DNA of 64,000 nucleotides from Planctomyces sp. SH-PL62 (GTDB taxonomy: Bacteria > Planctomycetota > Planctomycetia > Isosphaerales > Isosphaeraceae), in contig NZ_CP011273.1 of assembly GCF_001610895.1 (NCBI RefSeq), forward strand, positions 1,798,001 to 1,862,000, in the 5' to 3' direction. Below, piece after piece: positions 9,482 to 17,424 of the stretch. Within the stretch, counting starts at the first letter, position 1. Every line of letters starts with the position of its first letter. Below the pieces are notes generated by a model. It was not told where the DNA came from and made no database searches. It worked only from the letters and a program-made list of their open reading frames with translations. The position numbers and the translations under genes were made by a program.

Positions 9482-11503
9482 TTACGCGCGCAACATCGCG
9501 CCCAGCTTCCGGGAGCATGCCTCGACGACGTTCTTGACCGCCAGCTCGACCTCGTCTCCGGTGAGAGTGCGGTCGTCGCGACGGAACATGAGGCTGAAGT
9601 GGACGCTTTGCTGCTCGTCGGTCAGGTTGCCGCCGCGGAAGGTGTCGAGGTAGTCGACCTGGCGGAACGACTCCCCGGCCGACTCGCCGACGACGGCCGC
9701 CAACTCGCCCCAGGAGACCGCGCGATCGAGGACCAGCGAGAGGTCGCGGACGACGGCCGGGAAGCTGGGGAGCGGCCGATAAGCGGCGACCGTCCGTCCC
9801 CTGTCCAGCAGGACGCCCAACTCCAGTTCGACGGCCGAGCAGGCCGCGCGAAGGTCGAACTCCTGGATCTTGCCGGCGTCGACCTCGCCGATCCAGCCGA
9901 GCCGGACCTCGCCGACGAACAACTCCGCGGCGCGGCTTTCGGCGAACAGCGGCAGTACGGCCGGCTTCGCCGAGAGCGGCTCGGCGACCAGGAGGCTCCT
10001 CAGGAGCGTCTCGACGACCCCCTTCAGCCCTCGGAAATCCAGGCCGGCGACGATTCCCAGGCGCGTGGGCTGTTCGGGCGTCTGGCCCCCCTCGCGGGGG
10101 AGATAGACGTCGGCGATCTCGAACACGCGGGCGTCGGCGACGCCGTGGGCCTCATTGTGGCGCCGGACGGCCAGCAGGCTGGGGATCAGGCTCCGCCTTA
10201 GCGCGTTCTCCCGCTTCCGGCTGGAGTGGGAGACCCGCAGCGGGGCGGCGTCCGCGCCCTCGCCCGCGACCGGCGCCGCCAGCGAGTCCTCGACCAGGCT
10301 GAACGTGACGGCCTCATCCATCCCCAGGGCCGTCAGGGTGTCTCGAACGGCCGACTCGACGCGCTCGCGACGCCCGCGCGGGGCGCTCGTGACCGGAATC
10401 GGCCGGTTCTCGACGATCTTCTCATACCCGTGGATCCGGGCGATCTCCTCGATGAGATCGATCTCGCGATCCAGGTCGGCTCGCCAGCTCGGCGGGACGA
10501 CGCGGATCGAGCCGACGTTCTCCTCGACGACCTCGAGCCCGAGCGACTCCAGGATCCGCCGGACTTCGATCGGATCGACCGTGATCCCCAGGACGCGGGG
10601 GATCTGGGACAGCCGCAGGATGATCGGCTCGCGGCGAGGGGCCGGGCGGCCGACGTCGACGACCCCCGGATGCAGCACGCTCCCCGGACAAAGCTCGAGG
10701 ATCAGCTCGGCGCAGCGGCGGCTGGCCCAGTCGGCGACCTCGGGGTCGAGGGGCCGCTCGAAACGGAAGCTCGACGGGCTGAACAGGCCCAGGGCGCGCG
10801 AGGTCTTGCGGACCGACATTGCGTCGAATCGGGCGGCCTCGATGAGAAGGTTCGTCGTCCCGGGCCCGATCTCCGTCTCCAGCCCCCCCATCACGCCGGC
10901 CAGCCCGACCGGCCGCGAGGCGTCGGCGATGACGAGCATTTCGGGCTCCAGGAGGTAATCGCGGCCGTTGATGGCCTTCAGCGTCTCTCCCTTACGAGCC
11001 TTGCGGACGACCAGGCGACGGTCTTCCAGCTTGTCCAGGTCATAGGCGTGCAGGGGCTGGCCGCACTCGAACATGACGTAGTTCGTCACGTCCACGATGT
11101 TGCTGACCGGCCGGACGCCCAGCGTCTCCAGCCGACGCCTCATCCACCAGGGGCTCTCGCCCACCTTCACGCCGGTCATCACCCGCGCCGAGAACCGCGG
11201 ACAGAGTTCGGGGGTCTCCACCGTCACCCCGGCCAGGGCCTCGACGCCGATTCCCGAGGTCCTCGGCGCGGCGGCCGGGATGCGGAGCGGCTTCTCGAAC
11301 AGGACCGAGATCTCCCTCGCCACTCCCAGGTGCCCCAGGCAATCCGAGCGGTTGCTGGTGACCTCCAGGTCGATCGCCAGGTCGCCGCCGACGTCGTCGG
11401 TCGACTCATGGTTCAAGCCGGTCAGGGCCAGTCGTTCGGCGAGAGCCTCCACGGGCATGTCGAGGCGGACGTATTCGGTGAGTTGGTTCCAGCTGACGAT
11501 CAT
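9482..11503 (-). CDS. pheT: Phenylalanine--tRNA ligase beta subunit, short form
   Basis: The beta subunit of the alpha2-beta2 synthetase that charges tRNA-Phe. Recognisable parts are the N-terminal SWNQLTEYV, the B3/B4 editing region (WWMRRRLETLGVRPVSNIVD; HAYDLDKL), the B5 core (IILRLSQIPRVLGI; PSWRADLDREIDLIEEIARIHGYEKI) and the C-terminal anticodon-binding FDX-ACB domain (FPAVVRDLSLVLD to the end). The protein has 673 residues against about 795 in E. coli. The difference is near residue 40: ALTGLNHEST is followed almost directly by IDLEVTSNRSDC, so the OB-fold tRNA-binding domain (EMAP/B2) normally inserted here is absent. It is the last gene of the infC-rpmI-rplT-pheS cluster and is separated from pheS by two genes, starting 4 bases after the permease stop. 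Confidence 0.96.
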   Translation of the reverse strand: MIVSWNQLTEYVRLDMPVEALAERLALTGLNHESTDDVGGDLAIDLEVTSNRSDCLGHLGVAREISVLFEKPLRIPAAAPRTSGIGVEALAGVTVETPELCPRFSARVMTGVKVGESPWWMRRRLETLGVRPVSNIVDVTNYVMFECGQPLHAYDLDKLEDRRLVVRKARKGETLKAINGRDYLLEPEMLVIADASRPVGLAGVMGGLETEIGPGTTNLLIEAARFDAMSVRKTSRALGLFSPSSFRFERPLDPEVADWASRRCAELILELCPGSVLHPGVVDVGRPAPRREPIILRLSQIPRVLGITVDPIEVRRILESLGLEVVEENVGSIRVVPPSWRADLDREIDLIEEIARIHGYEKIVENRPIPVTSAPRGRRERVESAVRDTLTALGMDEAVTFSLVEDSLAAPVAGEGADAAPLRVSHSSRKRENALRRSLIPSLLAVRRHNEAHGVADARVFEIADVYLPREGGQTPEQPTRLGIVAGLDFRGLKGVVETLLRSLLVAEPLSAKPAVLPLFAESRAAELFVGEVRLGWIGEVDAGKIQEFDLRAACSAVELELGVLLDRGRTVAAYRPLPSFPAVVRDLSLVLDRAVSWGELAAVVGESAGESFRQVDYLDTFRGGNLTDEQQSVHFSLMFRRDDRTLTGDEVELAVKNVVEACSRKLGAMLRA

Positions 11504-11507
11504 CGGG

Positions 11508-13067
11508 CTATTCGCTCGCGGGCTCGGGTTTCGGCGTCCGGCGCCCGGACGACGACGATCGGACGCGGTCCCAGAGCAGGTAGACCGGCAGGCCCGCCAG
11601 CACGATCAGGAATCCGACGCCCGAGGTCAGGGGCTTCAGGTACAGGAAATCGACCACCAGCAGGGTCGCCAGGGTGATGTAGACGACCGGCGGCAGCGGG
11701 TAGGCGAACGTCTTGTAGGGTCGGCTGAGGAACGAGGCTTTCTTCCTCAAGACGATCACCGCCGCGACCATGACGATGCAGAACGCCATGTCGACCGGGA
11801 TGATGTATTCCAGCAACTCGCTATAGAGATTGCCGTAGACGACCTCGCCGGTCTCCTCGCGGACCGAGACCGTCACCGGCAGGGTCAGCAGGCAAGCCCA
11901 GATCCCCTGCGCGTAAAGCGCGACGGCCGGCACGTGATGGGCGTTCGTGCGGGCTGCGGCCTGGAAGAACAGGCGGTCGCGGGCCATCGCATAGAAGACG
12001 CGGGCGCCGGCCAGGATCAGGCCGTTGACGCAGCCGAACGTGGAAATCAGGATCGCGCCGGCCATCAGATATCGGCCGCTCGACCCGACCGCCGCCTCCA
12101 TCGCCGCCGTCCCCACCCGATCCTGGGGCGCGTTCTGGATCTCCGAGAAGGGGAGGGAGACCAGATACGAAACGTTCGCCAGGAGGTAAAGCGCGACGAC
12201 CACCGACGTCCCCCGGAACAGGGCCCGGGGGAGGGTCTTGCTGGGATCGCGAATCTCTTCGCCCACGAAGGTGACGTTGTTCCAGGCCGTCGAGGAGAAC
12301 AAGGGGCCGATCATCGCCAGCCCCAGCAGCAGCAGGACGGCGCCGTAGCCGTCGACCGGCAGGGGCTCGGTGTAATAGGTGTTGGGTGTCCAGCCGTTCG
12401 CCCAGGGGTCCCACCACGACGCGGTCCACGCCGCGGCCTTCCCGCTCGCGCCGAGCAGGACGCCGACGAGGATCAGGCCCACGAGCGCGCCGGTCTTGGC
12501 GAGGGTGAACGAATTCTGGATGAGCTTCCCCAGCTTCAGCCCCCGCGTATTGGCGAGGGTCAGGCCGACGATCACCGTGGCGGCGACCGCCTGCTGGGTC
12601 GAGACTCGGAGCGCATAGGGGCCGAACCGGAGGGCTGGCAAAGCGACCTTGTCCGATACGGCCGGGATGAACACCCCGAGGAACTTCGCGAACGCCACGG
12701 CGACCGCCGCGATGGTCCCGGTCTGCACGACCAGGAACATGGACCAGCCGAACAGGAAGCCGACGACCGGCCCATACGCCGTGCGCAGATAATAATACTG
12801 GCCGCCCGCCTTGGGCATCATCCCGGCCAGCTCGGCCGAGGAGACAGCCCCGGCGACGGTCATCAGGCCTGCGAGCGCCCAGGCGGCCATCAGCCAGCCC
12901 GGAGCGCCCACCAGTCGGGCCGATTCCGCCGACGTGATGAACACGCCCGAGCCGATCATGGAGCCCATGACGAGCATGGCCGCGTCCAGGACGCCCAGAT
13001 CTCGCACCAGGGCCGGCGCCCGCCTGGACTTCGCGGCTTTCGCGGGTTCGGAGGGCTCGCTCGCCAT
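11508..13067 (-). CDS. APC-superfamily amino-acid permease
   Basis: A 519-residue integral membrane transporter of the amino acid-polyamine-organocation superfamily with about 12 hydrophobic helices. TM1 carries the substrate-binding signature GSMIGSGVF (about residue 35), followed by SSAELAGMMPKAGGQYYY of TM2-3, and a conserved VGEEIRDPSKTLPRAL loop. ATG 13067 is chosen because similarity starts there; the frame remains open upstream to 13376. It imports or exchanges amino acids across the cytoplasmic membrane; the substrate is not evident. Its position is odd: between pheS and pheT, with 11 bases to the upstream small ORF and 4 bases to pheT, so it is very probably co-transcribed with the phenylalanyl-tRNA synthetase genes. 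A link to phenylalanine supply is a reasonable inference. Confidence 0.9.
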   Translation of the reverse strand: MASEPSEPAKAAKSRRAPALVRDLGVLDAAMLVMGSMIGSGVFITSAESARLVGAPGWLMAAWALAGLMTVAGAVSSAELAGMMPKAGGQYYYLRTAYGPVVGFLFGWSMFLVVQTGTIAAVAVAFAKFLGVFIPAVSDKVALPALRFGPYALRVSTQQAVAATVIVGLTLANTRGLKLGKLIQNSFTLAKTGALVGLILVGVLLGASGKAAAWTASWWDPWANGWTPNTYYTEPLPVDGYGAVLLLLGLAMIGPLFSSTAWNNVTFVGEEIRDPSKTLPRALFRGTSVVVALYLLANVSYLVSLPFSEIQNAPQDRVGTAAMEAAVGSSGRYLMAGAILISTFGCVNGLILAGARVFYAMARDRLFFQAAARTNAHHVPAVALYAQGIWACLLTLPVTVSVREETGEVVYGNLYSELLEYIIPVDMAFCIVMVAAVIVLRKKASFLSRPYKTFAYPLPPVVYITLATLLVVDFLYLKPLTSGVGFLIVLAGLPVYLLWDRVRSSSSGRRTPKPEPASE

Positions 13068-13078
13068 GGGGATCGTTC

Positions 13079-13315
13079 TCAGCCTTCCCGCTTGACGTAC
13101 TCGTCGACGTCGGTGATCGCCTTGGTCAACGACGCACGCCGCCAGTCGGTGAGTGCGGTGTCCATGGCGGCGGCCAGCCGGCTCCCCAGCAGGACGGCGG
13201 CCTCCTTCGGGTTCTGGCCTTCGGCGCGGACCTCGGGAAAGTCGTGATGATGCACGCAGACGCCGTGGGACGTCGCCCCCGCGGTCACGATCACGCTGTC
13301 TTTGACGTCGTTCAT
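13079..13315 (-). CDS. Small conserved-looking protein between pheS and permease
   Basis: A 78-residue soluble protein of unknown function. It opens with a beta-like stretch (SVIVTAGATSHGVCVHHHDFPEV), containing a His-His-His-Asp cluster near residue 22, and continues as an amphipathic helix region (AAVLLGSRLAAAMDTALTDW). It starts 73 bases after pheS and ends 11 bases before the permease, which favours a real operon member. The pattern of a short sheet plus helices resembles HicB-like or small regulatory folds, but I cannot assign it. Confidence 0.55.
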   Translation of the reverse strand: MNDVKDSVIVTAGATSHGVCVHHHDFPEVRAEGQNPKEAAVLLGSRLAAAMDTALTDWRRASLTKAITDVDEYVKREG

Positions 13316-13388
13316 GAGAGAGGCCCCTTACTCGTTCGGTGTGCCCTGCGACAGGTCCCGGATCGGAATCGAGCAAGCCGCCGGAACC

Positions 13389-14396
13389 TCAGAACTGGTC
13401 GAGGAAGCGGACGTCGTTCTGGTACAGCAGGCGAATGTCGTCGATGCCGTGCCGACGCATGCAGAGGCGTTCGATGCCCAGGCCGAAGGCGAAACCGGTC
13501 ACTCGCTCGGGATCATAGCCGACGGCCTTGAAAACGTTGGGGTCGACCATCCCCGCCCCCCCCATTTCAACCCATCGCCGCCCGCCGTGCCAGAGCATAT
13601 CCACCTCGACGCTCGGTTCCGTGAACGGGAAGAACGAGGGCCGGAAGCGGATTTGCACGTCCTCGCCCAGATAGCTCTTGGCGAAGAGGCGGAGGATGGT
13701 CTTGAGGTCCCCCATGGTCACCCCCTCGTCGACCATCAGACCTTCGATCTGATGGAACATGAACGAGTGGGTCGCATCCACGGTGTCGGGCCGATAGACC
13801 CGGCCGATGGCGACGACCCGGACCGGAGGGGGCTGGGACTCCATCACGCGGATCTGGATCGTGCTGGTCTGGCTCCGGAGCATGGTCCCCTCGGACAAAT
13901 AGAAATTGTCCAGAGGGTCGCGGGCCGGGTGGACCGGAGGGATGTTCAGGGCGTCGAAGTTGTGACGGACGTCCTCGACCTCGGGTCCGCGCGCGACGGC
14001 GAAGCCGAACCGACCGAAGATGTCGATCAGTTCGTCGGCCGTCTGGGAGAGCGGATGGCGGTGCCCGAGCCGGGGGGCGATCCCCGGCAGGGTCACGTCC
14101 ACGCCGCCGTCGGCGACCGCCCGTCGCTCGACGCGCCGGCGAGCGGCCTCGATCGCGGCTTCGAGGGCCTGCTTGACGCCGTTGAACCGGCGGCCGTATT
14201 CCTTCTTGACGTCTGGGGGGAGCGACTTGAGCCGTTCCTGCGCGGCCTTGACCCGGCCCTGCTTCTGGCCCAGATATTCGATGCGCGCCGTCTCGACGTC
14301 GTCCGGGGAGGCGGCCGACTCGAACGCGCGAACGCCCTGGTCCTGGAGCTTGTCAAGCTCCAGGAGGGCGGGTTCCAGCGATTCCGTGGGGCTCAT
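13389..14396 (-). CDS. pheS: Phenylalanine--tRNA ligase alpha subunit
   Basis: The catalytic subunit of phenylalanyl-tRNA synthetase (335 residues, normal length about 330-350). It has an N-terminal coiled-coil tRNA-binding arm (residues about 1-90), then the class II core: motif 1 around HPLSQTADELIDIFGRFGF, motif 2 with FHQIEGLMVDEGVTM preceded by VVAIGRVYRPDTVDATHSF, and motif 3 FAFGLGIERLCM near the C-terminus. FRPSFFPFTEPSVEVD is the characteristic PheS segment. ATG 14396 is 11 bases after the rplT stop, so translational coupling with rplT is likely. Unlike most bacteria, pheT does not follow immediately; a 78-residue ORF and a permease intervene. Confidence 0.97.
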   Translation of the reverse strand: MSPTESLEPALLELDKLQDQGVRAFESAASPDDVETARIEYLGQKQGRVKAAQERLKSLPPDVKKEYGRRFNGVKQALEAAIEAARRRVERRAVADGGVDVTLPGIAPRLGHRHPLSQTADELIDIFGRFGFAVARGPEVEDVRHNFDALNIPPVHPARDPLDNFYLSEGTMLRSQTSTIQIRVMESQPPPVRVVAIGRVYRPDTVDATHSFMFHQIEGLMVDEGVTMGDLKTILRLFAKSYLGEDVQIRFRPSFFPFTEPSVEVDMLWHGGRRWVEMGGAGMVDPNVFKAVGYDPERVTGFAFGLGIERLCMRRHGIDDIRLLYQNDVRFLDQF

Positions 14397-14407
14397 CGCA
14401 GCTCGCT

Positions 14408-14806
14408 TCAGGCGGTCTTGGCCTTCTGACGGGCCTGGACCTGGGCCTCGTGCTTGTCCAACTCGGCGCGGACCTTGGCGACGATGGCGTCGAAGGTCTC
14501 GGCGTCGAAGATGGCGAGCTCGGAGAGGCTCTTGCGATCGAGGGCGATGTTCGCCAGCTTCAGGCCGTGGATGAGGCGGCTGTACTTCAGGCCGCGCATC
14601 TCGGCGGCGGCGCTGAGGCGGATGATCCAGAGCTTGCGGAAGTCGCGCTTCTTGGCCCGGCGGTCCCGGAACGAGAACATGCCGGCGCGGAGGAGGGTCT
14701 CCTTGGCCGACTTGAGCAGCCGCCCGCGGCCGCCGACGAATCCCTTGACGGCCTTGAACAGCCGGTTCTTGGCCTGACGCCGGGCCGCACCTTTTCTTGC
14801 ACGCAT
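14408..14806 (-). CDS. rplT: 50S ribosomal protein L20
   Basis: An early-assembly large-subunit protein that binds 23S rRNA. The N-terminal basic arm (RARKGAARRQAKNRLFKAVKGFVGGRG) and the globular motif KLWIIRLSAAAEMRGLKYSRLIHGLKLANIALDRKSL are classic. It has 132 residues, about 14 more than E. coli L20, owing to a charged C-terminal tail (KHEAQVQARQKAKTA). In E. coli L20 represses its own operon by binding the leader upstream of rpmI; the long infC-rpmI spacer here could hold a similar site. It is preceded by rpmI and followed by pheS. Confidence 0.97.
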   Translation of the reverse strand: MRARKGAARRQAKNRLFKAVKGFVGGRGRLLKSAKETLLRAGMFSFRDRRAKKRDFRKLWIIRLSAAAEMRGLKYSRLIHGLKLANIALDRKSLSELAIFDAETFDAIVAKVRAELDKHEAQVQARQKAKTA

Positions 14807-14895
14807 GATTCAAAATCTCGCTGAGGGCGCGATGGGGGTCGGGCGCCCGCTGAAAGGACTCGGGAAATCGCTGGAGAGCGGCTGCTGGGGGCGGT

Positions 14896-15207
14896 TCACT
14901 CGGCGGCGGCGGGAGCGGAAGCGGCCGCGGCGCCTTCGGTCTCGAGGGCCTTGTCTTCGGCCATGGCGGCGAGACGGGCGGCCTCGACGGCCTGGGGGTT
15001 GGTCGACACGCGCCGGCGGAGGGCCTTGCGGACGCGACTCGCCTCGGCGGAGACGCCCAGGAAGCTCTTTTTGCGGAGCCGGCGGATCTTCTTGCCGCTC
15101 TTGTGGCTGTTCAAGTGCGACGACCCGCACCGCTTGTGCGAGACCTTGCCGGTGGCCGACACCTTGAACCGCTTCTTCATCCCCTTATGGGTCTTCATCT
15201 TGGGCAT
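14896..15207 (-). CDS. rpmI: 50S ribosomal protein L35 with C-terminal extension
   Basis: Large-subunit protein L35. MPKMKTHKGMKKRFKVSATG and KCGSSHLNS-type segments (here KRCGSSHLNSHKSGKKIRRLRKK) identify it, and ATG 15207 is the family start; the open frame upstream to 15354 is ignored. It has 103 residues against the usual 64-66. The extra part after about residue 62 is a helical stretch (KALRRRVSTNPQAVEAARLAAM) ending in an Ala-rich tail (AAAASAPAAAE). It is followed 89 bases later by rplT in the standard infC-rpmI-rplT order. Confidence 0.96.
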   Translation of the reverse strand: MPKMKTHKGMKKRFKVSATGKVSHKRCGSSHLNSHKSGKKIRRLRKKSFLGVSAEASRVRKALRRRVSTNPQAVEAARLAAMAEDKALETEGAAAASAPAAAE

Positions 15208-15396
15208 TGCGCTACCGTCCTGTTTCCAATATGTTTCGGTCGTCGCCCGGCCGATGGTCGCGGGGGACGCCTCGCCGCCGCGGAGTCGCCCCGCGTCGGG
15301 AACGGATCGTCTCGCCCCGGGTCGGCGTCGGCGTTGGCAGCCCAGAGCCGGCACCGGGGGGACGCCGATCGGGGACCGATGGCGGGCAAGCGGCCC

Positions 15397-15426
15397 ATCG
15401 TAACAGAACGCCGCCGCCGTCGTCCA
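15397..15426 (-). promoter_or_regulatory. Possible internal promoter in the infC-rpmI spacer
   Basis: On the minus strand TGGACG (complement of 15421-15426), an 18-base spacer and TACGAT (complement of 15397-15402) lie within the 279-base gap between infC and rpmI. Each box matches consensus at four of six bases. The long spacer is also where an L20-binding leader would be expected from the E. coli model, but I could not fold it. Confidence 0.3.
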
Positions 15427-15486
15427 GTCGGCCCGCCCGGCTTGGCGCAGGAAATCCGCGCCGAGCGAGCCCTTTCTATCCCGGGA

Positions 15487-15999
15487 TCACGCCCGAGGGG
15501 CCAGGATGGCGGTCATCCTCCGGCCTTCCATCGACGGCGTCTTCTCCAGCTTGCCCACCTCTTCGAGGGCGTGGAGGACCTCGTCCATCACGCGCCGGCC
15601 CTCGTCGATATGCGCCAGCTCGCGGCCCCGGAAGAGCACGTTGACCAGCACCTTGTCCTTGGCTTCCAGGAACTCGCGGGCCCGCTTGACCTTGACCTCG
15701 ATGTCGTGGTCGCCGGTCTTGGGGCGGACGCGGATTTCCTTGATCTGGACCTGGTGCTGCTTCTGCTTGGTCAGGCGTTTCTTCTGGGTGTACTTGAACT
15801 TGCCGTAGTCAATGATCTTGCACACCGGCGGCCGCTCGTTGGGAGCGACCTCGACCAGGTCCATCCCCGCCTCTCGCGCGGCCTCGAGCGCCTTGTTCGT
15901 CGGCATGACGCCGAGCATGGCGCCTTCCGCGTTGATGACCCGCACGGGGGAGATACGGATCTGCTCGTTGACCCTCAGTCCTCGCTCGATCGGTCCGAT
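15487..15999 (-). CDS. infC: Translation initiation factor IF-3 with apparent ATC start codon
   Basis: IF-3 binds the 30S subunit, prevents premature 50S joining and proofreads start codons. The N-domain ([18 protein letters not shown]) and the C-domain ([20 protein letters not shown]) are both present. No ATG, GTG or TTG lies where the family starts. Instead AGGAGG (complement of 16005-16010) precedes, at exactly 5 bases, an ATC codon (complement of 15997-15999), giving a 170-residue protein of normal length. Upstream alternatives in frame are GTG at 16038 and TTG at 16140, neither with a ribosome-binding site, and the residues they would add look like translated leader. E. coli infC uses AUU, and IF-3 represses it by rejecting the codon, so the same autoregulation is inferred here. 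It is first in the infC-rpmI-rplT-pheS cluster. Confidence 0.93.
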   Translation of the reverse strand: MGPIERGLRVNEQIRISPVRVINAEGAMLGVMPTNKALEAAREAGMDLVEVAPNERPPVCKIIDYGKFKYTQKKRLTKQKQHQVQIKEIRVRPKTGDHDIEVKVKRAREFLEAKDKVLVNVLFRGRELAHIDEGRRVMDEVLHALEEVGKLEKTPSMEGRRMTAILAPRA

Positions 16000-16010
16000 G
16001 ACGTCCTCCT
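15997..16010 (-). promoter_or_regulatory. infC: Strong Shine-Dalgarno and ATC initiation site of infC
   Basis: Read on the minus strand: AGGAGG, then ACGTC, then ATC. The ideal spacing decides the start and points to a deliberately poor initiation codon for IF-3 autoregulation. Confidence 0.75.
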
Positions 16011-16153
16011 CGGGGACGGGTGACAGGGATCGCCTCACGGCGTGGGGGCCGACGCAGGCCCGCCCGCGTCGGGTGGCCGGTCGGCCGATCCCGAACGACC
16101 CCGGTACGGCCCCTACGGCCGTCCGATTCGGTCGTCGCAAGGCAACTTAAACC

Positions 16154-16180
16154 ATTATGTCGACAGCGTCGAGATGTCAA
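16154..16180 (-). promoter_or_regulatory. Sigma-70-like promoter of the infC-rpmI-rplT-pheS operon
   Basis: On the minus strand a perfect TTGACA (complement of 16175-16180), a 15-base spacer and CATAAT (complement of 16154-16159). The local sequence is less GC-rich than its surroundings. Transcription would start near 16147, giving an infC leader of about 148 bases. The spacer is two bases shorter than ideal. Confidence 0.6.
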
Positions 16181-16281
16181 GTCCATAGCAGGTTCGAAGC
16201 CGCCGTTTTCCTGGCGCGGTCGTCGCCTCCCCCCGCCTCGGGCCGACCTCGCGCCCCTCTCGGCGGCCGGCGTCGAGATGC

Positions 16282-16310
16282 TTGGCGCGGCCTGGCCGAT
16301 GCCGTACAAC
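16282..16310 (+). promoter_or_regulatory. Candidate promoter of the epimerase gene
   Basis: TTGGCG (16282-16287), a 17-base spacer and TACAAC (16305-16310), about 85 bases before the start codon. Each box matches consensus at four of six positions. Confidence 0.4.
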
Positions 16311-16394
16311 GCCGCGAAGCAAAGTGCGTCGCGCGGCGAAGGTGGGGCGAGGGCCTCGCGGCCGTCGAAGATCGACGCCGAAAGGAGCGAGCGG

Positions 16395-17369
16395 GTGAAG
16401 GTCTTGATGACGGGCGGCTACGGCTGCATTGGTTCCTGGGTGGTGAAGCGGCTGGTCGAGGCGGGCCATGAGGTCTCGATCTTCGACCTAGTCGAGGACT
16501 CCCACCGGCTCGACTTGATCCTGGACGCCTCGGCGAAGGCGGGGGTCCGCTTCCTGGCCGGCGACGTTGCCGATCGCGGGGCGGTCCGGAAGGCCGTCGA
16601 GGAGACCGGGGCGACGCAGATCCTCCACCTGGCGGGGCTTCAGGCGCCGACCTGCCGCGCCGACCCGATCCGGGGCGCGATGGTCAACGTGATCGGCACC
16701 CTGGCGGTGTTCGAGGCGGCGGCCGACCTTCGCGAGCAGGTCGCGCGGGTGGTCTACGCCAGCTCGGCCGCGGTGCACGGCCCGCCCGAAGAGGGATCGC
16801 AGGGCCCCCTGGCGGACCGGATCCGGCTGGCCCCGCTCACCCATTACGGGGCGTTCAAGGTCTGCAACGAGCTGAACGCGCGAGTCTACTGGCTGGACCG
16901 GGGCGTGGTCAGCGTGGGCCTGCGTCCCTGGACGGTCTACGGCGTGGGCCGGGACTTCGGCATGACGAGCGAGCCGACCAAGGCCATCAAGTCGGTCGCC
17001 GTGGGTCGGCCCTATCGGATCAGCTACGGCGGGTATCAGGACCTGCAATACGTCGGCGACGTGGCCGATACGTTCGTCAGGGCGCTCGAGGCTCCGTTCG
17101 AGGGGGCCGAGGCGTTCAACCTGCGAGGGGCGGTCGAGCCGATCGAGGCGTTCGTCGAGACGCTGGCGCAGGTGGTCCCGGCCGCCGGGCCGCTGGTCAG
17201 CCACGGCGACAAGCAGCTTCCCATCGCCCCCAGCCTGGACGACTCCCGCCTCCAGGCCGCGCTCGGCCCCATCCCCCGCACGCCGCTGCGTCAGGGGATC
17301 GCCGAGACCTTCGAACGGTTCGCGAGCCTCCATCGCGAGGGGAGACTCGACCTGTCGGACCTGGGCTGA
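16395..17369 (+). CDS. NAD-dependent epimerase/dehydratase (extended SDR)
   Basis: A 324-residue extended short-chain dehydrogenase. The N-terminal nucleotide-binding motif TGGYGCIG begins at residue 6, an acidic residue after beta-2 (FDLVED) indicates NAD preference, the catalytic Ser lies in VYASSAAVHG, and the Tyr-x3-Lys pair is in THYGAFKV. This set matches the UDP-glucose 4-epimerase-like group acting on nucleotide or free sugars; the exact substrate cannot be told. GTG 16395 is chosen because AGGAG (16383-16387) lies seven bases upstream and the Rossmann strand starts at once. It ends 55 bases before a convergent PPIase gene, with a shared hairpin between them. Confidence 0.88.
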   Translation: MKVLMTGGYGCIGSWVVKRLVEAGHEVSIFDLVEDSHRLDLILDASAKAGVRFLAGDVADRGAVRKAVEETGATQILHLAGLQAPTCRADPIRGAMVNVIGTLAVFEAAADLREQVARVVYASSAAVHGPPEEGSQGPLADRIRLAPLTHYGAFKVCNELNARVYWLDRGVVSVGLRPWTVYGVGRDFGMTSEPTKAIKSVAVGRPYRISYGGYQDLQYVGDVADTFVRALEAPFEGAEAFNLRGAVEPIEAFVETLAQVVPAAGPLVSHGDKQLPIAPSLDDSRLQAALGPIPRTPLRQGIAETFERFASLHREGRLDLSDLG

Positions 17370-17375
17370 GGATCG

Positions 17376-17404
17376 GGCCCCCTCCTCGCGCGGAGGAGGG
17401 GGCC
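17376..17404. terminator. Hairpin between convergent genes
   Basis: A perfect 12-bp stem, GGCCCCCTCCTC (17376-17387) with GAGGAGGGGGCC (17393-17404), around a 5-base GCGCG loop. It lies between the converging epimerase and PPIase genes. There is no T-run, so it is a terminator-like hairpin and not a classic intrinsic terminator. Confidence 0.6.
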
Positions 17405-17424
17405 GGGTTCGATCGGCGGGCGCC

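Larger units (their letters stand above)
16000..16394. other. Divergent regulatory region between infC and the epimerase
   Basis: No gene is seen in these 395 bases. The left part is a predicted infC leader of about 150 bases. The centre holds the infC promoter and the right part the epimerase promoter. The open frames that cross it are unbacked by ribosome-binding sites or family similarity. Confidence 0.6.

Noticed and set aside
7765-10201. Continuation of the adaptor frame for about 810 codons on the plus strand
   Set aside because: It lies antisense to the GTPase-like gene and pheT, has Arg/Pro/Gly-skewed composition, and is explained by a one-base shift at the C7 tract.
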